From Jiangella alkaliphila (GTDB taxonomy: Bacteria; Actinomycetota; Actinomycetes; Jiangellales; Jiangellaceae), in contig NZ_LT629791.1 of assembly GCF_900105925.1 (NCBI RefSeq), positions 3,259,278-3,323,277 on the forward strand: 64,000 nt of DNA. The letters are read 5' to 3'. Position numbers and translations under genes: made by a program. The notes beneath the pieces are model-generated. The model did not search any database, was not told the DNA's origin, and saw nothing but the letters and a program-made list of their open reading frames with translations. Shown here piece after piece: positions 7,709 to 13,890 of this stretch (its first letter is position 1; every line of letters starts with the position of its first letter).

Positions 7709-8524
7709 TCAGAGCGCGCTGAAGAACAGCACCGCCATCCCGGCGCTGAGGGCCACCTCGGTGGCGCAGGCGCCGGCCGGCGAGGTCAGCAGCCGGGCGG
7801 CCGAAGCGTTCGGGGTGGCGCCCGCCTCGTCGCCTGCCTGGTGGGCTGTGTGGTGGGCGAGCTGGACGGTGGACTCGCCCACCCGGAAGCCCAGCGACGT
7901 CGCGGCGACCAGGAAGTACAGGCCGAGCACCCAGCACAGCGCGGCCAGCGGCGGCAGGGCGTCGTGCGCCCCCAGCGCCCCGTGCGCGTCGAGGCCGGCC
8001 CTCGTGCCCGTGCCCGTGCTCGCGGCGTCGACGCCGGCGGCCGTCGCCGTGGCCCCGGTGGCCAGCGCGCCGGCTGCCAGCGCGCCGTGGCCGGTCAGGT
8101 ACATGACGACCATCGCGGCGCAGCCGGCCAGATGGTGCAGGTGGTAACCCCCGTGCCCCCGCGCGCGGCCGTCTCGGTCACCGAGATCGGCGAGACGGTG
8201 CTTCGCCGTGGCGAGGGCGGGGACGGCGGCCCGGCTCAGCAGGCCGTCATGGCGCAGCCGGGTGGCGAACCAGGCGGCCAGGAGGGTGAACGCCGCGATG
8301 CCGAGCGGCTCTGGGACGGCCGGACCGGCCGGGCTGACCATCAGTGCCATCGCCACGCCCATGAGCGCGTGTGACAGGTCGGGCACGTCCGCCGCGAGGA
8401 TGCCGGTGCGCGAGCCCCGTCGTGTCACCGACCATACGAATCGAGCGGCCGAATACCCGGCGACTGCCAGGAACACGACCACGGCGACGACGCGGGCCAT
8501 TTCGATCGGGGACATCGGCCTCAC
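7709..8524 (-). CDS. DUF5134 family membrane protein
   Basis: Integral membrane protein of 271 aa (or 268 from the ATG at 8515; the GTG at 8524 gives the longest frame). Seven or so hydrophobic segments are visible, with conserved-looking histidines in DLSHALMGVAMALM (about residue 50) and HLAGCAAMVVMYL (about 155), which is the pattern of the actinobacterial DUF5134 family. A Gly/Ala/Thr-rich loop (about residues 165-200) is low in complexity. The function of the family is unknown; the histidines inside membrane segments suggest metal or heme contact, which is inference. It stands alone. Confidence 0.8.
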   Translation of the reverse strand: MRPMSPIEMARVVAVVVFLAVAGYSAARFVWSVTRRGSRTGILAADVPDLSHALMGVAMALMVSPAGPAVPEPLGIAAFTLLAAWFATRLRHDGLLSRAAVPALATAKHRLADLGDRDGRARGHGGYHLHHLAGCAAMVVMYLTGHGALAAGALATGATATAAGVDAASTGTGTRAGLDAHGALGAHDALPPLAALCWVLGLYFLVAATSLGFRVGESTVQLAHHTAHQAGDEAGATPNASAARLLTSPAGACATEVALSAGMAVLFFSAL

Positions 8525-8610
8525 ATCCCGCTCGATGTTCGCACGCCAGCCGTGCTCCGGCGCAGGCGGCGCCGTAGGTTCACGGTATTACACGCAACTG
8601 CGCCACAACA

Positions 8611-8630
8611 GTCTTGATCTATGTCAAGAC
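8611..8630. promoter_or_regulatory. CRP/FNR-like dyad
   Basis: GTCTTGA-N6-TCAAGAC is a perfect 7-nt inverted repeat. Its centre, TTGATCTATGTCAA, matches the CRP/FNR family consensus TTGAT-N4-ATCAA at nine of ten positions. It lies 90 nt upstream of the promoter candidate at 8702. Confidence 0.45.
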
Positions 8631-8701
8631 AGCCAGTAATTTACCAGTCATCGTGTGTTCGAGCCGCTTACCAACGGCCACAAACAATATCGCCAATCCT
8701 C

Positions 8702-8731
8702 TTGAAGAACTGTCACAGCAAGTGTCATAGT
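8702..8731 (+). promoter_or_regulatory. Promoter candidate for the small basic ORF
   Basis: TTGAAG (8702-8707) and CATAGT (8726-8731) are separated by 18 nt. This is a reasonable sigma-70 type match in AT-richer DNA. Confidence 0.4.
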
Positions 8732-8855
8732 GGAGTCACAACAGGCAGTTACAACAGAACGTGGAGTCCCGCTCGGGACGACCGGCACTACGTCGGCCTC
8801 CGAGCGGCTGTGTCAACGCTTCTCGGGGGTCATTCCAACCGACAAGGGAGGAACG

Positions 8856-8978
8856 ATGAAGGGCAGGCACAGGCGGCGGCGTCCCACCAGGTCGCGCAAG
8901 AGTTGGCCGCTCAGCTGGTTGAAGAGCGCCTCGCGCGGGCGTGGGGATGATCCGGATGCGGTGGTGGTCGCCAGGTGA
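8856..8978 (+). CDS. Small highly basic protein of unknown function
   Basis: A 40-residue frame starts with ATG at 8856 behind a near-ideal ribosome binding site (AAGGGAGGAACG, spacing about 5-7 nt). The N-terminal 20 residues are almost all Arg, Lys, Ser and Pro (MKGRHRRRRPTRSRKSW), and the C-terminus is DDPDAVVVAR. It is followed by a strong terminator hairpin (9044-9084) and preceded by a promoter candidate, so it looks like a complete monocistronic unit. I do not recognise the family. The charge suggests nucleic acid or ribosome binding; that is inference only. Confidence 0.5.
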   Translation: MKGRHRRRRPTRSRKSWPLSWLKSASRGRGDDPDAVVVAR

Positions 8979-9043
8979 CGCCGCTGCGCTCCATCGTCCT
9001 GGGGTCGCTCGTCCCGTGACGGGGGTGGACGAGTCACCGCAGG

Positions 9044-9084
9044 ACACGAAGGGTCCGGCTCCGGGGGAGCCGGACCCTTCGTGT
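9044..9084. terminator. Strong bidirectional terminator
   Basis: A 19-bp perfect stem: the left arm runs 9044-9062, the loop is GGG (9063-9065) and the right arm runs 9066-9084. It separates the small basic ORF from the convergent VOC gene. Confidence 0.85.
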
Positions 9085-9105
9085 GTGGGGCCTTCGTCTA
9101 CAGGC

Positions 9106-9477
9106 CTACTCCTGCAGGACCGACAGCACGTTGCCCGCGGGGTCGGTGAACCAGGCGATCGGCGGGCCGTCGTTGCGGTGGACGCCCTTGTCGTCGGCTT
9201 CCATGCCCGGATAGCGCAGGAACTCGACGCCGCGGCGCGCGAGTTCGTCGGCGGCGGCGTCGATGTCGTCGACCGGGAAGTTGAGGATGGTGAACGACGC
9301 CGGGGTGTGCGCGTCGCCCTTCGGGTACACGAGCACGCCGTTGCTGCCGTCGATGTTGAGCGTGAGCATGCCGTGCTCCTCGCTGACATCGAGGCCGAGC
9401 GTCTCCGAGTAGAACTGCTTGGCCCGCGGGATGTCGTCGACCGAGAACCCGCTGAAGGCCTTCGTCTTCGAGAACAT
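9106..9477 (-). CDS. VOC family (glyoxalase/bleomycin resistance) protein
   Basis: 123-residue single-module vicinal oxygen chelate protein. The start [20 protein letters not shown] followed by [10 protein letters not shown], and the end [15 protein letters not shown], are characteristic of the fold. Such proteins bind a metal and act as dioxygenases, isomerases, glutathione transferases or antibiotic-binding proteins, so no substrate is assigned. It is divergent from the YciI gene over a 136-nt region; the pairing of VOC and YciI-type genes is common in actinobacteria. A GAGAGGAGC ribosome site precedes the ATG. Confidence 0.88.
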   Translation of the reverse strand: MFSKTKAFSGFSVDDIPRAKQFYSETLGLDVSEEHGMLTLNIDGSNGVLVYPKGDAHTPASFTILNFPVDDIDAAADELARRGVEFLRYPGMEADDKGVHRNDGPPIAWFTDPAGNVLSVLQE

Positions 9478-9613
9478 GTCGCTCCTCTCTCTTCACGTGT
9501 GACGTTACCCACGTGGAGCGAGCTCGGACGAGGATGTCGAAACGTGCGCGCCGGCTCCGACGTCTCGCACGAGTGGCGTCCGCCCGGGACGCCGCGGCAC
9601 GAAGGGTGCACCT

Positions 9614-9964
9614 GTGAAGTACATGCTGCTCATCTACAACAACGTCGCCGCGTTCGAGGCGATGTCCGAGGACGAGAAGTCCACCGTCTTCGCGCAGGTC
9701 GACGCGCTGATGAAGGAGCTCCAGGAGTCCGGCGAGTGGGCTGGCGGCGAGGCGCTGGTCGACGCGGCGCGGACGACGACGGTGAAGGTGCGCGACGGCG
9801 GCACCGTCATCACGGACGGGCCGTACCTGGAGGCCAAGGAGCACCTGGCCGGCTACCTCACCGTCGACGTCGCGTCGCAGGAGCGGGCGGTCGAGATCGC
9901 CGCCCGCTGGCCTGACGCCTGCCGCTGGGCGATGGAGGTCCGCGAGGTCATCAGCGGCGGCTGA
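9614..9964 (+). CDS. YciI family protein
   Basis: 116-residue cytoplasmic protein starting MKYMLLIYNNVAAFEAMSED, with the GPYLEAKEHLAGYLTVDV segment near residue 75 that marks the YciI/DGPF family (here DGPY). Family members have a ferredoxin-like fold with a putative His/Asp active site, and are often encoded beside ECF sigma factors or VOC proteins; most have no known role. The GTG at 9614 gives the normal family start. It ends 12 nt before the convergent aldo/keto reductase gene. Confidence 0.87.
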   Translation: MKYMLLIYNNVAAFEAMSEDEKSTVFAQVDALMKELQESGEWAGGEALVDAARTTTVKVRDGGTVITDGPYLEAKEHLAGYLTVDVASQERAVEIAARWPDACRWAMEVREVISGG

Positions 9965-9976
9965 CGGAGCCCTCGG

Positions 9977-11059
9977 CTACATCGCCGCGACCGGCTCGGC
10001 GCGCAGGTCCGCCAGCAGCCGCTCGACCTCGGCCAGTTCGGCCGGGGCGAGCGGCCCGTGCGCCAGCGCGCCGGCGTTCTCCTCGACCTGCGCGACTGTG
10101 CGGCAGCCGGGGATCGGGATCGTCGCCTCGCTGCGCGCCCAGATCCACGCCAGCGACCCCTGCGCCAGCGTCCGCCCGCCGCTGCGCAGCACCTCGCGGA
10201 CGGCGGCGACGCGGTCCAGCCAGAGCGGGACCGGCCGGCCGCCGCGGAAGTACTGCAGCCAGTCCGGGGCGATGCCGCGCACGTCGTCCGGCCCGAGCGT
10301 CGACGACGCGGTGAACTTGCCGGTCAGCAGGCCCATCGCGAGCGGGCTGCGGTTCAGGCTGGCCAGGCCGTGCGCCTCGCACGCCGCCAGTACCTCGGCG
10401 GCGTCGTGCAGGACGTTGAAGGCGTGCTGGACGGCCGTGCAGTGCGGGCCGGCCTCGCCTTGGTTTCCTGTTCCCTTGCGTGACTCGCTGCTGCCCGGGA
10501 CCTCGCGGTCGGCGCCACCCCACGCCGCGGCGCGGTCGGCGTGGTCGGTGCTCCAGCCGTACCAGCGCAGCTTGCCCTCGCCGACCAGCTCCTCCAGCGT
10601 GCCCAGCAGCTCCTGGGCGACGGGGATCGGCAGGTCGTTGAGGTGCAGCTGGTAGAGGTCGATGTGGTCGGTGCCCAGCCGCTGCAGCGAGCCCTCGAGC
10701 GCCCGGCGCAGGTACGCCGGCGACGGGTCGGTGCCGGTGAGCTGCCGCGTCGCGGGGTCGATGGTGTTGCCCCACTTGGTCGCGATGACGACCTCGTCCC
10801 AGCGCCCGGCCAGCGCGCGGCCCAGGATCGTCTCGCTGTGCCCGGTGCCGTACGCGTCGGACGTGTCGAACAGGGTGACCCCCAGCTCGACCGCCCGGCG
10901 GATCGTCGCCACCGACTCGTCGTCGTCCACTTCGCCCCAGCCGCATGGCTGGTCGCCGGCCCAGAACGGCCCGCCGATGGCCCAGCAGCCCATGCCCAGG
11001 GCGCTGACCTCGAGGCCGCTGCGGCCCAGTGTGCGCGTCGTCGCAGTCATGTCCGACAC
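9977..11059 (-). CDS. Aldo/keto reductase with an unusual internal insertion
   Basis: NADPH-dependent oxidoreductase of the AKR superfamily, 360 aa (GTG at 11059; ATG at 11050 is an alternative). Catalytic tetrad positions are visible: Asp and Tyr in TLFDTSDAYGTG (about residues 62-68), Lys in IATKWGN (about 97) and His in DLYQLHLND (about 140). The C-terminal cofactor region reads IPIPGCRTVAQVEEN. Between RAAA and GPHCTAVQH (about residues 185-210) there are roughly 23 extra residues not expected in the family. Their codons (AAG GGA ACA GGA AAC CAA) are much less GC-rich at third positions than the rest. The AraC regulator gene lies 25 nt upstream on the same strand. Confidence 0.9.
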   Translation of the reverse strand: MSDMTATTRTLGRSGLEVSALGMGCWAIGGPFWAGDQPCGWGEVDDDESVATIRRAVELGVTLFDTSDAYGTGHSETILGRALAGRWDEVVIATKWGNTIDPATRQLTGTDPSPAYLRRALEGSLQRLGTDHIDLYQLHLNDLPIPVAQELLGTLEELVGEGKLRWYGWSTDHADRAAAWGGADREVPGSSESRKGTGNQGEAGPHCTAVQHAFNVLHDAAEVLAACEAHGLASLNRSPLAMGLLTGKFTASSTLGPDDVRGIAPDWLQYFRGGRPVPLWLDRVAAVREVLRSGGRTLAQGSLAWIWARSEATIPIPGCRTVAQVEENAGALAHGPLAPAELAEVERLLADLRAEPVAAM

Positions 11060-11084
11060 GCTGCCACTTCGAGCGCGCTCCAGG

Positions 11085-11876
11085 TCAAGCCCTGGCGTAG
11101 CGGCCCGGGCTGACGCCGAGGTAGCGGCTGAACTGGCGGGTCAGGTGCGCCTGGTCGTAGAAGCCGGCGGCGGTCGCGACCTCGGCCGGACGCTGCCCGG
11201 CCAGCAGCAACCGGCGGGCCAGCTCGACTCGTCGGCCGGTGAGGTAGCGGTGCGGCGGCAGGCCGAACGCCGTCGTGAACGACCGCACGAGGTGGGTGGG
11301 GTGGGCGTGCAGCTGGGCGGCCGCGGCCCGCAGCGTGACGCCGTCGGCGACGTGCGCGTCGAGCAGCTCCCGCAGCCGTGCGGCCAGGTCGGGCGGTGGC
11401 CGTTCGGTGCGCGCCGACGGCGACAGGTGCCGCGCCACCCGCGCGCCGATCAGCGTCAGCCGGCTCTCCGCCTCCAGCGCGTCGCCGGAGCCGTCCAGTG
11501 CCCGGTGCAGCTGGTCGACGCGCAGCCGCAGCTGCCGGTCGGCGAACGTCGGGTGGTCGACGGCGGCGCCGATCAGTTCCTCGCCCAGCACGTCGGGGTC
11601 GAGATAGAGCACCCGCTTGCCGAACCCGGCCGGCGTCGCGGCCCGGCCGTCGTGCGCGACGTGCGGCGGCAGCAGCGTGACGGCGGACCCGGCGGCGCCG
11701 TGGTGGTGGCGGTCGAGGTCGAAGCGGATGGCGCCGTCGTCGACGATGAGCAGCGTCCAGGCGGTGTGCGTGTGCGCCGGGTAGGCGTGATGGGTGAACC
11801 GGGCGTGGAAGACCTCGACCAGCCCGGGCACGTCGGGACGCCAGGCGCGGACCGTCGCGCCGGCGGGGGCGAACAC
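11085..11876 (-). CDS. AraC family transcriptional regulator
   Basis: 263 aa with the GTG at 11876 as start; the frame is open further upstream but that part overlaps the DUF2000 gene on the other strand. The N-terminal half is a cupin-like ligand domain (HHAYPAHTHTAWTLLIVDDG, about residues 25-45). The C-terminal third has two helix-turn-helix motifs typical of AraC: VTLRAAAAQLHAHPTHLVRSF and AEVATAAGFYDQAHLTRQFSRY, ending GVSPGRYARA. It lies 25 nt upstream of the aldo/keto reductase on the same strand and divergent from the DUF2000 gene (49 nt). Either neighbour could be its target. Confidence 0.9.
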   Translation of the reverse strand: MFAPAGATVRAWRPDVPGLVEVFHARFTHHAYPAHTHTAWTLLIVDDGAIRFDLDRHHHGAAGSAVTLLPPHVAHDGRAATPAGFGKRVLYLDPDVLGEELIGAAVDHPTFADRQLRLRVDQLHRALDGSGDALEAESRLTLIGARVARHLSPSARTERPPPDLAARLRELLDAHVADGVTLRAAAAQLHAHPTHLVRSFTTAFGLPPHRYLTGRRVELARRLLLAGQRPAEVATAAGFYDQAHLTRQFSRYLGVSPGRYARA

Positions 11877-11925
11877 GCTAACACCGTACAAGACCCGCGG
11901 CGGCCGCCCGGCGCACGCTGGAGGG

Positions 11926-12348
11926 GTGACCGACGAGATCCGCTTCGCCACCAAGATCGCCGTGCTGCTCGCCGACGACCTCGCCGTCTGGCAACGCCTC
12001 AACGTGACCGCGTTCCTGGTCAGCGGCGTGGCCGCCACCGGGCCGGAGCTGATCGGCGAGCCGTACGAGGACGCCGACGGCACGACCTACCTGCCGATGT
12101 TCCGTCAGCCGGTGCTCGTCTTCGCCGGCGACGCCGCCGTCCTGACCGCCGCGCACGGCCGGGCGCTGGACCGCGGGCTGCGGCCGGCCGTCTTCACTCG
12201 CGACCTGTTCGGCACCGGCAACGACCGCGACAACCGGGCCGCCGTCCGCGCCGTCAAGCGGGCCGACCTCGACCTCGCCGGACTGGCACTGCACGGCCCG
12301 AAGAACACCGTCGACAAGATCGTCAAGGGCGCGAAGCTGCACCCGTGA
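11926..12348 (+). CDS. DUF2000 family protein
   Basis: 140-residue protein starting (GTG) MTDEIRFATKIAVLLADDLAVWQ and ending PKNTVDKIVKGAKLHP. The pattern of a KIAVLLADDL strand followed by LNVTAFLVSG matches the DUF2000 family, a small fold related to peptidyl-tRNA hydrolase 2 in shape. Its function is unknown. It is divergent from the AraC gene and overlaps the antisense ABM gene by 26 nt at its 3' end. Confidence 0.8.
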   Translation: MTDEIRFATKIAVLLADDLAVWQRLNVTAFLVSGVAATGPELIGEPYEDADGTTYLPMFRQPVLVFAGDAAVLTAAHGRALDRGLRPAVFTRDLFGTGNDRDNRAAVRAVKRADLDLAGLALHGPKNTVDKIVKGAKLHP

Positions 12349-12652
12349 GCACGTCGACGCCCAGGCCGCCCTCGACGCGCGCTTCGGCGCCGGTGAACTC
12401 GCCGGTGAGCATCGGCATGGCCGCCTCGATGGCGGCCTTCGTCTCCGGCAGCTCGAGCGAGGCGTCGTGGTGCTCCTTCGACGCCCACAGCTCGCTGACG
12501 ACGACGAGGTCGGGGTCGGTCTCGGAGACGCCGACGGCGTAGAGGTGGCAGCCGGCGGCGCGCAGCCCGTCGGTGCCGCTCAGCAGGATCGCGACGACCT
12601 CATCGCGTCGGCCCGGCCGGATGCGCATGGTGCCCTGGCATGCGTACGTCAC
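12323..12652 (-). CDS. Antibiotic biosynthesis monooxygenase (ABM) domain protein
   Basis: 109-residue single ABM-fold protein. The N-terminus GTMRIRPGRRDEVVAIL and the central DPDLVVVSELWASKEHHDASLELPETK follow the ferredoxin-like ABM pattern, in which small dimers oxidise aromatic compounds or act as quinol or heme-degrading enzymes. No substrate is assigned. Its last 26 nt run antisense to the end of the DUF2000 gene. Confidence 0.85.
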   Translation of the reverse strand: MTYACQGTMRIRPGRRDEVVAILLSGTDGLRAAGCHLYAVGVSETDPDLVVVSELWASKEHHDASLELPETKAAIEAAMPMLTGEFTGAEARVEGGLGVDVLTGAASRP

Positions 12653-12700
12653 GGGGTCAGCCTCGCATCGCGTGCGCGGCTTGCGCTTGTACGGATCGGA

Positions 12701-12728
12701 CGCCTGAGGCGCTCGGGCCGCTCAGGCG
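12701..12728 (-). terminator. Terminator-like hairpin at the end of the marR-like gene
   Basis: CGCCTGAG (12701-12708) pairs with CTCAGGCG (12721-12728) around a 12-nt loop. The hairpin overlaps the stop codon of the MarR gene. Confidence 0.45.
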
Positions 12729-13210
12729 CGCTCGCCGATGTCCGTCATCAGGCGGCACGGGTCGTCGACGGGGTCGGCGGCGTGCAGCCCGGCGGCCAGC
12801 CGGCCGAGCAGCGCCCGCAGCGTCGCCCTGTCCGAGTCGCCGAGGCTGCTCAGCACGTGGTCCTCGGCCAGCTCCATGCGGACGTCGGCCTCGGCGAGGA
12901 ACTCGCGCCCGCGCGCGGTGGTGACGACGCGGCGGTTGCGGCGGTCGTCCGGGTCGGGATGCCGCTCGACCAGGCCGGCCTCCGTCAGCGCGTCGAGCAG
13001 GTAGGTGAGCACCGTCTTGTCGATGCCCAGCCGCTGGGCCAGTGCGGCCTGGGTGCGTGGCTCCTCACGCGCGGCGACGGCGAGCACCTGGCGGCCGCGG
13101 TGGTCGCCCGGAATGCCGGCCGTCGCGGCGTCGGCCGCCCGCACGAAGGCGCGGAACAGCACGCCGAGCCGCCAGCCGAGATCGTCCTCGATGCCCTGCG
13201 TCGTGGTCAC
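12722..13210 (-). CDS. MarR family transcriptional regulator
   Basis: 162-residue winged-helix regulator. The recognition part reads ALAQRLGIDKTVLTYLLDALTEAGLVERHPDPDDRRNRRVVTT in two steps (helix-turn-helix, then the DxRxxR wing), which is diagnostic for MarR. Flanking helices form the dimer interface. Its gene lies 58 nt downstream of the DUF1772 gene on the same strand, so it may control that gene. MarR proteins usually respond to small phenolic ligands; none is identified here. Confidence 0.92.
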   Translation of the reverse strand: MTTTQGIEDDLGWRLGVLFRAFVRAADAATAGIPGDHRGRQVLAVAAREEPRTQAALAQRLGIDKTVLTYLLDALTEAGLVERHPDPDDRRNRRVVTTARGREFLAEADVRMELAEDHVLSSLGDSDRATLRALLGRLAAGLHAADPVDDPCRLMTDIGERA

Positions 13211-13268
13211 GCGCCCATGCTACGACGATCGGTGGCCGGACAGACGATCTGTGCCGCAGACGATCTGC

Positions 13269-13757
13269 CTACTCGACGGCGGCCAGGCCGGCGGCGAACA
13301 GGATTGCGGAGGCGAGGCTGGCGACCGCGCGGATGTGGTTCCACGACGTCCACTCGGCGTCGTAGCGCTCCCAGCGCTCCTTCGCCTCCGGCCCGTCCGG
13401 GTCGACGAGATGCAGCGCCTTGTTGCGCGGGATGTGATAGCCGCCGGTGATCACGACTGAGCCGAAGATCAGCAGCAGGCCGGCGATCAGCAGGTAGATC
13501 GCCTCCTCCTCGCCCCATCGCGCGAACGAGTAGACCACTGAGATCCCCGACAGCACCGCCGACCCGACGAACGCGGTGAGGAACCACGCGTTCATGAGCG
13601 CGACGTCGATGCTCTGCATCGCCCGGATGGCCTCGCCCGGCTGCAGGCGGCGCAGGCCGGGCATCACCATGCTCGACCAGGCGAAGTAGACGCCGGCCAT
13701 CAGTCCGGCGGAGACGGCCGAGGCGAGCGTCAGGCCGAAGAAGACGCTGTCGGGCAT
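13269..13757 (-). CDS. DUF1772 (anthrone oxygenase-like) membrane protein
   Basis: 162-residue protein with four predicted membrane segments. The ATG at 13757 is preferred because GGAGG precedes it by 6 nt and the first membrane segment (SVFFGLTLASAVSAGLMAGV) then starts at once; the upstream extension is low in complexity. The pattern GVYFAWSSMVMPGLRRL followed by MQSIDVALMNAWFL and a late NKALH..WNHIRAVASLASA fits the DUF1772 family, which includes anthrone oxygenases of aromatic polyketide pathways. No polyketide genes are nearby, so that role is not supported here. It is likely cotranscribed with the MarR gene. Confidence 0.82.
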   Translation of the reverse strand: MPDSVFFGLTLASAVSAGLMAGVYFAWSSMVMPGLRRLQPGEAIRAMQSIDVALMNAWFLTAFVGSAVLSGISVVYSFARWGEEEAIYLLIAGLLLIFGSVVITGGYHIPRNKALHLVDPDGPEAKERWERYDAEWTSWNHIRAVASLASAILFAAGLAAVE

Positions 13758-13854
13758 GCGGAGCCTCCAGACGACGGTGGATGGTGATCCTAGAGGCTCG
13801 CCCCGACAGATGGCTGGTCCCGCGCCGAAGGCGGCTCGGTTGTGCGGCGTCGAG

Positions 13855-13883
13855 TTGATCTTGTCGGTGGGGGTGGGTAGGGT
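13855..13883 (+). promoter_or_regulatory. Promoter of the HNH gene, probably leaderless
   Basis: TTGATC (13855-13860) and TAGGGT (13878-13883) are 17 nt apart. The ATG at 13891 lies 8 nt after the -10 element, so transcription should start at or next to the A of the ATG, and there is no room for a ribosome binding site. Confidence 0.6.
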
Positions 13884-13890
13884 GGTGTGC

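Larger units (their letters stand above)
8525..8855. other. 331-nt intergenic region with lower GC and regulatory motifs
   Basis: The stretch 8580-8760 is clearly richer in A and T than its surroundings. It holds the TTGAT-type dyad at 8611-8630 and a promoter candidate at 8702-8731, followed by a leader of roughly 120 nt before the small gene at 8856. Possible coding frames across it show no family pattern and no ribosome sites, so I read it as a regulatory region serving the small gene and perhaps the divergent DUF5134 gene. Confidence 0.5.

Noticed and set aside
8621-8950. 109-codon frame in the AT-richer island
   Set aside because: It has no ribosome site, no family resemblance and runs through promoter-like elements; the shorter frame at 8856 has much better start signals.
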